DNA of 54,304 bases from CAZGSG01 sp964528095 (lineage in GTDB: Bacteria > Bacteroidota > Bacteroidia > Chitinophagales > Chitinophagaceae): contig CAZGSG010000003.1 in assembly GCA_964528095.1 (NCBI GenBank), forward strand, positions 1 to 54,304, read 5' to 3'. Both the position numbers and the translations under genes were made by a program. Shown here piece by piece: positions 19,901-27,444 of this stretch. A model generated the notes under the pieces. That model had not been told where the DNA came from and did not search any database. It saw only the letters and a list, made by a program, of their open reading frames with translations. The first letter of the stretch is position 1. Each line of letters opens with the position of its first letter.

Positions 19901-20151
19901 TGGAATGAACCATCGGCTTGTGTAACGCTGGCTTTATCCGCAGCTTTGGATTGAATGGTAACCCCCTGCAACGGTTCGCCATTTTGGTTGGTTACAAATC
20001 CTTTTACAGAAACAGGCTTACCGGTTTGCGCAAAAGATGAATTAAAAAACAGCAAAAGAGAAAATAAAAGCAGTAGCAAAAAAGCTACATTTTTTTTCAA
20101 AACTTTCGAATGCATTGAGACCCGCATTCCGATAAGATTTGGAGAATTCAT
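16975..20151 (-). CDS. SusC/RagA-type TonB-dependent transporter (SusC2)
   Basis: The 1058-residue protein has a hydrophobic signal segment ending NSSFAQ, a carboxypeptidase-regulatory-like domain (SVKGFVTNQNGEPLQGVTI), the MEQVIVVGYGTRKKSDVTGA TonB-box region, a plug domain with LIVVDGIPFNG and VEVLKDASATAIYGSRGANG, and a full barrel ending IFGINISL. There is no STN domain, so signalling through an anti-sigma factor is unlikely. It differs clearly from SusC1 in sequence and probably takes a different oligosaccharide. Met1, Met9 and Met13 are all possible starts; Met13 gives the most compact signal peptide. A 28-bp palindrome lies about 50 bp upstream. Confidence 0.95.
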   Translation of the reverse strand: MNSPNLIGMRVSMHSKVLKKNVAFLLLLLFSLLLFFNSSFAQTGKPVSVKGFVTNQNGEPLQGVTIQSKAADKASVTQADGSFQVDVPANSTISFSYVGFINKEVKIGTTDELNLSVQLLVNKNEMEQVIVVGYGTRKKSDVTGAIVSISEQSIKDIPAANLSQALQGQGAGIDIQKNGGNSKPGATPSILIRGSRSVRAGNDPLIVVDGIPFNGSINDLNQDDVSSVEVLKDASATAIYGSRGANGVILVSTKRGRSGKPVITYGGYAGLVRPVGEYPVMNTAEFAEFKKWALYNGRFTGNNRTYTGIDDPRILSENFTPQELESINTGRSTDWQDLIYKSGIITNHQLGLTGGTETTQYALSGGYYKETGVYYGQGFERYSLKASVDQLLGRRFKIGISTLNTLTITDGEGANPLGQAPRASPLVSPYNPDGSLLNDFVPGSASQVWNPLANFTVDGASVQKRKRFGTFTTAYADVNILDGLKYRFNAGVEIRSDIYGEFYASKTTNNLGGPSTSQNRTNFRTNYTLENILTYDKVFAQKHKVLFTGLFSLQEQNSQSNTFRNNNIASDALQYFNPTYGANLVGDGDYEKWDILSYMGRVNYSFDDRYLLTLTMRIDGSSRLAPGNQYNTFPSAAVAWNISKESFMRNITPVTNLRLRASYGRVGNTAISAYQTLGALSSLVYNYGDVTTTGVYLSNVPNAKLSWEYTSTVNVGMDFGLVNNRITGSMEGYKQMTESLLLPQNLPSTSGVPNAIVTNIGKTSNQGFELHLASVNIQGKSRKDFSWTSDLNFFVNRGKITALANGVTKDVGNNWFVGSPIGVFYDYRKIGIWQNTAADTALAISLGQTINGVGSVIGNIKRADISGPEGKPDGKIDDTYDRVILGSSQPKWEGGITNRFGFRGFDLTVVAFARWGQMMRSGLHGGGFANTFQATYNNIKTPYWTPLNGENNYPKPNANNTNTPNNSLLGYFDGSFVKIRTISLGYNLPPASMKRLGARSVRVYATVEDPFVLFSPFVNKYGGLDPEAGGSASTPSVATLNLDTPPNWSLIFGINISL

Positions 20152-20201
20152 GATGAAGATTTTTAAATGGTAAATAAGAGTCGGTAAGAAAAATATAGGG
20201 G

Positions 20202-20229
20202 CAGGCTATCCGGGATCCCGGGAAGCCTG
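20202..20229. promoter_or_regulatory. 28-bp palindrome in the susC2 leader
   Basis: The perfect 12-mer CCGGGATCCCGG (20210-20221) is flanked, after two mismatched bases on each side, by CAGGCT and AGCCTG arms. The G/C-rich symmetry stands out in an A/T-rich gap. It is 51-78 bases before the susC2 start on the minus strand, where it could be an operator or a 5'-leader hairpin. Confidence 0.45.
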
Positions 20230-20532
20230 TAATCTTCGTTTTAGTACTTTTAAATATTTGTGTATAACAGAATATCCACAATAGCTGTGTACAATCCGTT
20301 TCATATAGCATAAGTTTTAGCAATCGCGGCCAGGGTTGGCTCAATAAAAACAACACCACAAGTAAATACTATTTCGCAAAAAGATTTTTTGAGTAATTAG
20401 CAAAGCATTCAACAATACTGGCAACACGGTTTGTATGTTACTATTGGCTTGCCGGGGAGATAACTGAGCTGTTACTCATCTATTAAAGTGGTTGTTTATC
20501 TATTACCGATGAGTTGCCAGACACACGCTTTT

Positions 20533-20540
20533 TAAGTTTG
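20533..20540 (+). promoter_or_regulatory. Bacteroidota-type -7 box TAAGTTTG
   Basis: TAAGTTTG matches the TAnnTTTG consensus of the housekeeping sigma factor of Bacteroidota. A TTG at 20514-20516 lies 16 bases upstream as a possible -33 element. Transcription would begin a few bases downstream, close to the ATG at 20559, which supports that start over the TTG at 20514. Confidence 0.5.
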
Positions 20541-20558
20541 GCCTCTAATCATAAAAAA

Positions 20559-21185
20559 ATGAACACTATGAAATCTATCATTAATTTTTCCCTTGCTGCG
20601 GCACTTACTATTTTCCTTTTATCATGCAGTAAGACCGGTGATGTGGGCCCTGCAGGAGCTACCGGCCCTGGTGGTCCGGCCGGCCCGGCGGGACCAGCAG
20701 GGCCGGTAGGAAATGCCAATGTCAAAGTGGACACGTTTACACTGGCTACCAATCAATGGGTGAATGCCGCTATATACTATGTCGGCACCTCAGCATTGGT
20801 GAGTACAGGTTATGTCAGCAAATATTACGACCGGGCTGTTCCAAGACTTACTGCTGAGTTCATGCAGGCAGGCCTGGTGCTAATTTATTTTTCTTCACAG
20901 CCTGATCTGAATACTGCCGTCTACTCCCCAATGCCATTTAGTTTTACGAACGGCTTCGGTGGCTATGCGCTCAACCTGGCTTACGAAGCTACAGTTGGAA
21001 AACTACGGCTGCATTTTTTCCTGAATAAAGTCTATGATGATCCTCCGTCAATCAGCACCTATAACGTACCTAAGTATCGGTTTAAAGTAATCACAATAGA
21101 AGGCAGTATCAGTGGCAGGGTGGGAACACCGCCCGACCCTAAAGATTATAAGGCCGTGTGTAAGTATTACGGCATTGAAGAATAA
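20559..21185 (+). CDS. Lipoprotein with short collagen-like GPX repeat
   Basis: The product is 208 residues from ATG 20559; an ATG at 20568 is equally possible. The lipoprotein signal MNTMKSIINF...FLLSCSK is followed at once by about eight Gly-X-Y triplets (GPAGATGPGGPAGPAGPAGP), then a globular domain of about 150 residues that I do not recognise. Such lipoproteins with a brief collagen-like linker are common in Bacteroidota and probably sit at the cell surface or in the periplasm. It is a single-gene unit with its own promoter box and a strong terminator, in opposite orientation to both neighbours. A link to glycan use is not shown. An upstream in-frame TTG (20514) was rejected because it falls in the promoter. 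Confidence 0.75.
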   Translation: MNTMKSIINFSLAAALTIFLLSCSKTGDVGPAGATGPGGPAGPAGPAGPVGNANVKVDTFTLATNQWVNAAIYYVGTSALVSTGYVSKYYDRAVPRLTAEFMQAGLVLIYFSSQPDLNTAVYSPMPFSFTNGFGGYALNLAYEATVGKLRLHFFLNKVYDDPPSISTYNVPKYRFKVITIEGSISGRVGTPPDPKDYKAVCKYYGIEE

Positions 21186-21194
21186 AACCCGCCA

Positions 21195-21237
21195 AAATAT
21201 ATAAGCGCTGCCCAAGGATTGCAGCGCTTATATATTT
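21195..21237. terminator. Strong bidirectional intrinsic terminator
   Basis: A perfect 17-bp stem (core ATATATAAGCGCTGC / GCAGCGCTTATATAT) has a 9-base loop. It lies between the convergent collagen-like lipoprotein gene and the last gene of the long minus-strand operon and should end both transcripts. Confidence 0.85.
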
Positions 21238-21284
21238 CAGGTGTTGATATTTAAAAGACACGACAGATCGGCCAGGTTGCACAG

Positions 21285-21953
21285 TTACAATTCCTTTATA
21301 TCTATCTTACGATAAAAGATTTCAGCGCCTTCGGATTGTATGAGGATCCTACCCGACCGGAGGCTTACATCAGTAGCTTCATTTACTATTTCTCCATTCA
21401 CAATATGAGTACATTTTCCTTTACTGGCGATGATCTCCAGCGTGTTCCACTCCCCAGTCGGCTTTTCATTATCCTTTTTCTTTTTAACCCTGGTGTTTTT
21501 TGTAGGTCCGGCCTGTACACCATCCACTATAGCAGTCACGCTATCTATTAACCAAAAATCACCACAGTCACCTTCCTGGATCTGGCATTCCACCGAGCGA
21601 GGCCATACCTTATCCTGTGGTACTACATAATAACAGATACCATTATCCCTGACTACTTTTTCGCGGGGCGGGAATTTCCGTTCGCCCCATTTGAACTCTA
21701 CGCGTAAATGAAAATCTGTAAAGGAACGTTCGGTCACAAGATAACCAAAGGTCTTTCCTGTGATGTGAAGCATGTTATCACTCACCGAAAAAACGGTATC
21801 CAGGTCATTGTTTTTTCCTGTTGTTTTTAAATAGATATTCCATCCTGCCAGGTCTTTCCCATTAAATAAGGGTTTAAACCGCTGGGCGGATAGATGTATG
21901 GTTGTTAAGCAGAAAAGAAATGCCAGTAAGCCCTGGTAGCGTCTCTTTTGCAT
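21285..21953 (-). CDS. DUF1080 / 3-keto-disaccharide hydrolase domain protein
   Basis: The 222-residue secreted protein has a signal peptide ending HLSAQ. The opening RFKPLFNGKDLAGWNIY and the DFHLRVEFKWGE segment are diagnostic of DUF1080, a concanavalin-like jelly roll. Members of this family have been linked to hydrolysis or elimination of 3-keto-glycosides. It is the last gene of the 33-kb operon, after a Gfo/Idh/MocA oxidoreductase and a PmoA-like protein, a grouping seen in loci that cleave glycosides through 3-keto intermediates. The family is sure; the reaction in this locus is inferred. Confidence 0.88.
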   Translation of the reverse strand: MQKRRYQGLLAFLFCLTTIHLSAQRFKPLFNGKDLAGWNIYLKTTGKNNDLDTVFSVSDNMLHITGKTFGYLVTERSFTDFHLRVEFKWGERKFPPREKVVRDNGICYYVVPQDKVWPRSVECQIQEGDCGDFWLIDSVTAIVDGVQAGPTKNTRVKKKKDNEKPTGEWNTLEIIASKGKCTHIVNGEIVNEATDVSLRSGRILIQSEGAEIFYRKIDIKEL

Positions 21954-22082
21954 GAGGAAGTATTACTGTGGATGTTTTTTTGCTATTCACCAGGTATAGA
22001 CGGCGCACTTCACTGTACACCTGATCTTTTTGGGGTGCCATTATTTTTTCGAAATGTGTTACGCTATGCTGACCGGTAACTA

Positions 22083-23123
22083 TTAGTTCACTTTTTCAAA
22101 CGCCGTACTCATCTTCTCCATTTGTGCCGGTGTCAGGTATTCACCAGAATGAATAATGATCTCATAGCGAAACGTTGTTGACTTACCAGGTGCAAGTGAG
22201 AAATTGAGTTCTTCCGCGCCTTTGCTGAATACTTTTCTTCCCAGCGGATTGATCGCAAACAAGCCATAACCTCTCGCGTGCCAGTAGGCAGGATAGCCAA
22301 TATTTTTAGGATGATCAATAATACCGATTGTAATGTCCTTCCCTTGTTTTTTACCGGTAAGAATCGCCCACTTACCCTTGGTGCTCCATACTGAATCACC
22401 TTTCGATCCATCGCTTCCGTAATACATTCCGGTCACATCAGCACTGGTAGAACTGCCCACTTTGGTAATATTTCCTTTATCATCGATAAAACTTGTTGCT
22501 TCTTTCGATGGTTGTTCCAGGTCTCTTGCCACACGGATTGCGAACATCCCATCTTTCACATCTTTAAAAACAACGGTTGTATCCGTTGCCGTTAATTTAG
22601 TGACCCGGTCAATCACGAAATCATTATTCCGCACATAAAAATTAAATGTGGTCAGTTCGTTGAGCAGGGTTTTATTGTCCGGCCTGATCCATTTGGCCTC
22701 AATGGTAAGTGAAGCGCTGTTGCCGTTTGTTTTTTTACCTGCTATTTTTTGATGAACGATCGTACCATACTGGCTTCTTTTCTCTACCGCAATGGCAGTG
22801 GAATTGTTCCAGAAATCGAGCCCGTTCACCGATTCATAGTTAAGCCAGATCCCTGTATGATGCGGGTGGTCCGTCCTTTCTCCTGCAACAGGCTGGAAAG
22901 GGTAACCACGTGTAACAGTAATACCATCCGTTGTATTCACTGGAAAAAGAAACGGCTTCCTGCTTGAATCATAATAACAATATGCAGTAAGCAATTTATT
23001 ATTGTACAGAATATCTACCTGTCTTTTATCTTTTTGCTCAACGATCGAAAAGCCACTACCCTGCTGGGCCATCGATAAGATCGAAACGGTCATTAGCAAC
23101 ATGAATGAAAATCCTTTCCGCAT
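22083..23123 (-). CDS. PmoA-like (DUF6807) secreted protein
   Basis: The 346-residue protein has a signal peptide (ending SMAQQ) and a beta-rich fold. The DHPHHTGIWLNYESVNGLDF stretch and the YWHARGYGLFAINPLG region are typical of the family annotated as PmoA-like/DUF6807. Despite the name it is not a methane monooxygenase subunit. It lies 10 bp after the Gfo/Idh/MocA gene, with DUF1080 130 bp downstream, a recurring trio in Bacteroidota. Its exact role is unknown; an auxiliary or lyase-like function in 3-keto sugar processing is a guess from context. Confidence 0.82.
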   Translation of the reverse strand: MRKGFSFMLLMTVSILSMAQQGSGFSIVEQKDKRQVDILYNNKLLTAYCYYDSSRKPFLFPVNTTDGITVTRGYPFQPVAGERTDHPHHTGIWLNYESVNGLDFWNNSTAIAVEKRSQYGTIVHQKIAGKKTNGNSASLTIEAKWIRPDNKTLLNELTTFNFYVRNNDFVIDRVTKLTATDTTVVFKDVKDGMFAIRVARDLEQPSKEATSFIDDKGNITKVGSSTSADVTGMYYGSDGSKGDSVWSTKGKWAILTGKKQGKDITIGIIDHPKNIGYPAYWHARGYGLFAINPLGRKVFSKGAEELNFSLAPGKSTTFRYEIIIHSGEYLTPAQMEKMSTAFEKVN

Positions 23124-23133
23124 GCGTTAGATT

Positions 23134-24492
23134 TTAATATTTAAAAACTTTCCCGTTAGCCATTACTTCCTGTTTTGCTTCATCAAAAGTCACTTTGGCT
23201 CCTGTACGCACTGCCGCGTTGGTCATGATAGTTGCAATAGAATGGCTATAGCCTGCTTCTACCGGTGCATTCGGCTGTTTACGGCTACGAATACATTCCA
23301 TAAAATTACGCATGTGGTTACTGGTCAGTTTATCCGCGCCGGTATTAGCGGAAGCAATTACTTTTTCACCTATGTCTGACAGTTTCATTTCAGGCAGCAG
23401 GTTAGCTTTCATGCCCATTGCCGCGGCTTGTTTTTCACTAAGCCCTCCTTCCGGCGTTATGGTATTTGTAATGAGGTTTAATTCACCTCCGTTTGAATAA
23501 TAGATCTCGGCAGGTTTTTCATCTCCATTATGCATCCGTGAAGAGAAGATGACCTGGAAGCCGGTATTCTCATCATTCTGCGGGCCATAGTCAAACACGG
23601 CAGTAGTTGTATCCCAGTTCCTTCTTCCATCTTTCCACATATATACACCGCCATTGGCCACTACGCTTCTTGGATGTTTCAGTCCGCTAAACCAGTGTAC
23701 CGTATCGATCTGGTGGCTCATCCACTGACCAGGCATGCCTGATGAATAAGGCCAGAAAAGACGATACTCCAGGTATTTTCTTGGATCCCATGCTTCAAAA
23801 GGACGATTCAGCAGAAAACGTTTCCAGTCAGTGTCCTGTTCTTTACATTGCGCAACAAGCGCCGGTCTTCTCCAACGACCTGGCTGGTTGACATTCCATG
23901 TGAGTTCCACCATCGTGATCGGTCCGAATTTACCGGACTGGATAAATTCTGCCGCAGAAGCATAGTTACCACCGCTTCTTCTTTGAGAACCTACCTGTAC
24001 GATCCTGTCAGTTGCTTTGATTGCCTTTAGAGCCGCCCGGTTATCTTCCATAGTCTCTGCAAATGGCTTTTCTACATATACATCCTTTCCTGCTCTCACC
24101 GCATCTATAGCCAGCAACGCATGTTGAAAATCCGCGGTACTTATTATCACCGCATCCAGGTCTTTTATTTTATACAGTTCATCATTGTTCACACACGCCT
24201 GTATATCGTGACCCATTTTTTCTTTTAAAAATGCCTGGCCTTCTTCCCTGCGGAGTTTCCACAGATCACTGACCGCCACAAAATCAAAATTCAGTTCTTT
24301 ATAATGATTCAAAAAAGAAGGGAACAGCGACTGCCTGAAACGGTCAGAGAAACCAACTGCAGCAACTCTTACGCGGTCATTCGCGCCAATAATATTTGCA
24401 TAACTTTTAGCACTGAGGCCGATTGATGCAGCATATACTGCCGCTGATGCTTTTACAGATTGGTTAATAAATTTTCGACGTGTAACTGACAT
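23134..24492 (-). CDS. Tat-exported Gfo/Idh/MocA family oxidoreductase
   Basis: The 452-residue protein begins with a Tat signal (SVTRRKFINQS, then an Ala/Ser-rich region). The Rossmann part has the family strand pattern and the GKDVYVEKPF motif (E141-K142-P143), where the Lys is catalytic in this family. The substrate-side C-terminal domain contains GQWMSHQIDTVHWFSGL. The first dinucleotide loop reads VGFSDRFRQ after residue 46 instead of GxGxxG. These enzymes oxidise or reduce sugar hydroxyls with a nicotinamide cofactor, and exported ones may carry a tightly bound cofactor. With the following PmoA-like and DUF1080 genes it suggests C3 oxidation of a glycoside. A GH109-type activity is the main alternative. 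Confidence 0.88.
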   Translation of the reverse strand: MSVTRRKFINQSVKASAAVYAASIGLSAKSYANIIGANDRVRVAAVGFSDRFRQSLFPSFLNHYKELNFDFVAVSDLWKLRREEGQAFLKEKMGHDIQACVNNDELYKIKDLDAVIISTADFQHALLAIDAVRAGKDVYVEKPFAETMEDNRAALKAIKATDRIVQVGSQRRSGGNYASAAEFIQSGKFGPITMVELTWNVNQPGRWRRPALVAQCKEQDTDWKRFLLNRPFEAWDPRKYLEYRLFWPYSSGMPGQWMSHQIDTVHWFSGLKHPRSVVANGGVYMWKDGRRNWDTTTAVFDYGPQNDENTGFQVIFSSRMHNGDEKPAEIYYSNGGELNLITNTITPEGGLSEKQAAAMGMKANLLPEMKLSDIGEKVIASANTGADKLTSNHMRNFMECIRSRKQPNAPVEAGYSHSIATIMTNAAVRTGAKVTFDEAKQEVMANGKVFKY

Positions 24493-24657
24493 GGCAATAT
24501 TTTAAAAGTTGATTAATATTATCCCGGCATTATGCTCAAAGCCCGGCTATTTTTTGTTAGTTGAATGTTGCTGAAAGATACTTTATCATCATAAGAATTC
24601 CTCAAAAAAATCTTTAAAACGAACGACTGGATGTAATTATGTTTATGATACCCGCAA

Positions 24658-25806
24658 TTATCGCAATAATGCTGTTGCACACCATAATAAAGGAGCCTGT
24701 CCATGCAGATCGCCGGTATTTTTCTTACGGTCAAGATAATATTGGCGGTCGTCTTTTTTATTGGTGCCTTCGCAAACATCGGTAATATCGTCATCCGCAT
24801 TGATGTATTTAATGACCCCCAGCCATCCTTTTCTTGCCGCGGGAGCATAGGTGGCCTTGTCCAGCCAGCCTTCTTTTACCCCGGTGATAAAAGCAAATGT
24901 GAACATGCCAGTGCAGGATGTTTCTTTCCATGATGCCGGATCATCTATCAGTTGTCTCCACATGCCATCATCGGCCTGGTATTTCAGCAGGGTTTGCATC
25001 ATTAACTTATACCCTTTCATAATACGTGCACGATCAGGATTATCCTTCGGCAGTGAACGTAATAATTCGCTCATCCCGACAGCCATCCAGCCATCACCAC
25101 GTCCCCAGAAAAAAGGCACATCCGGTGCATGATAAAATAAACCGTTTGGTCTTTGCAAAGAGTCAAGATAAAAAACCATTTCCTTTGCCGCTTTTGCTAT
25201 ATACATGCGATCACCTGTAGCACGGTATGCCTGTGATTGCACCGCTGTGATCATGAACATATCATCGATCCATAATCTTGTTTGCCAGGTGAGCCCCTTA
25301 TTATAAAACCGGTAAGACTCTGGCTTCACGCGTGGCCCTTCGGGTGCCGCCCATTGTTTATCAGCGATACCTTTACCTAATGCGAGGTATCGTTTGTCTT
25401 TTGTTTGCATATATAATTCAAGTGGCACCGCGCCAAAAACGGTATAGTCCACATGATCTGGTATTGGGATCAATGAATCTCTTGTGCCAAACAATGGTTC
25501 AAAACGATCTGCTAATTTTTTCGTCAGTCCTTTATCGTCACTCACTTTAGCGAAGGTCAATGCCCCATACCAGGTGCATGTTTCGGGATAGGTAATGACT
25601 TTTGGCGGCACGGGCCTTCCAAAATTTGTATGCGGCGTTTCTATAAAATGATCGGCAATACGTTTGCCGATCTCTTTGGGTGAGCTCCCTTTTGGAAAAT
25701 TCTTCAGATCAGCATTTTCTTTTACAGACTGTGCAAAACAATTGCCCTGCGCAATCAATAAGAATAACGCAGCAGCGGTTATCGGTTTTTTAAAATTATC
25801 TTTCAT
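24658..25806 (-). CDS. GH105 unsaturated uronyl hydrolase, second type
   Basis: The 382-residue protein has a signal peptide (ending GNCFAQ) and an (alpha/alpha)6 fold. The WIDDMFMITAVQSQAYRATG stretch (from residue 179) contains the catalytic Asp position (about D181). The RGDGWMAVGMSELLRSLP motif is also classical for GH105. It differs strongly from the GH105 at 5906, so the two probably accept different unsaturated uronyl linkages. It lies 30 bp after the beta-helix gene and 165 bp before the Gfo/Idh/MocA gene; that gap holds no gene. The protein ends in ATALLR, close to the usual family end. Confidence 0.9.
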   Translation of the reverse strand: MKDNFKKPITAAALFLLIAQGNCFAQSVKENADLKNFPKGSSPKEIGKRIADHFIETPHTNFGRPVPPKVITYPETCTWYGALTFAKVSDDKGLTKKLADRFEPLFGTRDSLIPIPDHVDYTVFGAVPLELYMQTKDKRYLALGKGIADKQWAAPEGPRVKPESYRFYNKGLTWQTRLWIDDMFMITAVQSQAYRATGDRMYIAKAAKEMVFYLDSLQRPNGLFYHAPDVPFFWGRGDGWMAVGMSELLRSLPKDNPDRARIMKGYKLMMQTLLKYQADDGMWRQLIDDPASWKETSCTGMFTFAFITGVKEGWLDKATYAPAARKGWLGVIKYINADDDITDVCEGTNKKDDRQYYLDRKKNTGDLHGQAPLLWCATALLR

Positions 25807-25836
25807 ATAGTTATTCGGTATAAAATTGGTTTTCGT

Positions 25837-27411
25837 TTAAAGATCTTTTGTACTGTACCCGATATTCTCCACTGCTTTCTTACCAAGACGATCTGCCAGT
25901 TGCCGCAGGTAAAGACTGGAAGGAGATACAGGCGTGTCATGTGCGTCATAAATACCCTGTGGCAGGTACGGGATCGTATCGAATGGTATCGCTCTCCTGG
26001 CCTGCTCGCCCTTGCTTCCTATCACCCAGTTGGCGGAGCCTGGAGGATACTGATTGAGATACGATTTAGCTATGCAGTTCCATGCCACAGCCCAGCCGAT
26101 CGCCCAGCCATGACCGGAACCCATCACACCCCTGTTCATAAAATCGATACCACCATCCGGTACTTCGCAACGATCGATCAACAGTCCTGTTGCCCAGCGT
26201 TGGTGTGGCTGTATCCATCCATTGCCTTTAAATACACAATTGAGCGCTACCACCGGTCCTGTTACTTTAGCCTGCGTACCAAAGAAAAAAAGATTATCAC
26301 CGGTAATTGTGCAACGATTAAAAAATACCTGCTGACCGCTACCATTCAGATCAGCTGGTTTGGCTGCGCCAATAGTAGGCAGTGTGTGCATGATATGCAG
26401 GTTGTCCACGGTTATCCTTTTACCGGTAACACTTACGCTATTCACTGTATTAAATATCTCGATATTCCTTGCCCAGCCATCGGTTAATCCACTCATCCGG
26501 AAAGCCTGGTTATGGCCATCATTGATAGTGACCGATTGATCAGGAGAAACGATACGAAAATTCTCAATCCCGATCTGGGAGAGTTCTCCCGTAGTAACAA
26601 TTTTTACAACAGATATTCCCGGCGGATTCAGATACTTTGAATCATAGTTATCCGTCAGCGGTATATCTACTGTTATCTTTTGACCTGCAATCGCGCGAAT
26701 CACCCGGTCAGTTGTGATATCGCCATTCATCCAGGTTTGTTTTTTTCCATCCCTGACCAATTCATGCATGCCCATAAATTTTATCCAGGCTTCTGTAACC
26801 GGACGGCTGATGCGGATCGTATCTCCAACAGCCAACCCGGCAACATCTGTCACCCGGAACGAAAAAGTGCCGGAAGGAACATAGGCATCTGCAAACATCG
26901 TAGACCTGCCGACTGGTTTTGAATTGACAGCGCCCCGTACAGTAATACAATTATGCGGTTTGCCTGTCATATTAATAATAGTTCCTTCTTTGCCGGAACC
27001 GGATCCCCGCAACACTACTCCGCTTGCATTAATGGTCAATACACCCGCACAGTCGTAGGTTCCTGCGTTTAATAAAACAGCTCCACGAAATCCCTTAACA
27101 AGCGGCATTTTTGATACTTCATCAATCGCTTTTTGTATTGCAGCCGTATTATCACCCGCAATGGGTGATAAACTGATCTTAACCGGAACAACAGGAATAC
27201 TTACGCCTCCGCCCATATAGCCGGCATAGGAAAAATCCATGATACGGTCACCACCTTCCATTGTTTTATATTCCAGCTTGCCTTGCCTGCCAGGATATAC
27301 CCATTCACTTTTCACAGGATTTGTCTGCGAGTAGGCAATTGTTGTAAAAAAACAACTACTGAAAAAAACAGCTAAAAAAAACAGTTTCTCTAATGCCCGT
27401 ATATGTTTCAT
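25837..27411 (-). CDS. Secreted right-handed beta-helix protein, paralogue of 4194
   Basis: The 524-residue protein has a signal peptide (ending TIAYSQ). It shares with the protein at 4194-5720 the AAIQKAIDEVSKMP helix, the GFRGAVLLNAGTY strand, the VVLRGSGSG turn, a HQRWATGLLID motif and the SGHGWAIGWAVAWNC C-terminal motif. The common order of motifs shows one family; the identity looks moderate. The fold is that of pectate-lyase-like beta-helices. It lies between GH29 and GH105 in the long operon, again next to a GH105 as at the left end, which supports a lyase followed by unsaturated-uronyl hydrolase. Catalytic residues and CAZy family are not determined. Confidence 0.72.
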   Translation of the reverse strand: MKHIRALEKLFFLAVFFSSCFFTTIAYSQTNPVKSEWVYPGRQGKLEYKTMEGGDRIMDFSYAGYMGGGVSIPVVPVKISLSPIAGDNTAAIQKAIDEVSKMPLVKGFRGAVLLNAGTYDCAGVLTINASGVVLRGSGSGKEGTIINMTGKPHNCITVRGAVNSKPVGRSTMFADAYVPSGTFSFRVTDVAGLAVGDTIRISRPVTEAWIKFMGMHELVRDGKKQTWMNGDITTDRVIRAIAGQKITVDIPLTDNYDSKYLNPPGISVVKIVTTGELSQIGIENFRIVSPDQSVTINDGHNQAFRMSGLTDGWARNIEIFNTVNSVSVTGKRITVDNLHIMHTLPTIGAAKPADLNGSGQQVFFNRCTITGDNLFFFGTQAKVTGPVVALNCVFKGNGWIQPHQRWATGLLIDRCEVPDGGIDFMNRGVMGSGHGWAIGWAVAWNCIAKSYLNQYPPGSANWVIGSKGEQARRAIPFDTIPYLPQGIYDAHDTPVSPSSLYLRQLADRLGKKAVENIGYSTKDL

Positions 27412-27444
27412 ACTTACTGATGATTTAATGATAGATGTAAGAAC

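Larger units (their letters stand above)
20152..20558. other. Divergent intergenic region between susC2 and the collagen-like lipoprotein
   Basis: This 407-bp A/T-rich region has no credible gene. It holds a strong palindrome at 20202-20229 near susC2 and a promoter-like box at 20533-20540 serving the + strand gene. Nothing else stands out in the middle. Confidence 0.55.

Noticed and set aside
20514..20558. TTG start that adds 15 residues to the collagen-like lipoprotein
   Set aside because: It overlaps a TAAGTTTG promoter box and places non-signal residues before the lipoprotein signal; ATG 20559 or 20568 fits better.
21874..22041. Minus-strand ORF of 55 codons beginning MAPQKDQVYSEV
   Set aside because: It overlaps the start of the DUF1080 gene in another frame and shows no family signature; it could be a leader peptide or remnant but cannot be supported.
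24493..24657. Possible short gene between GH105 and the oxidoreductase
   Set aside because: Only short frames overlapping GH105 are seen and none has a signal peptide or known motif.
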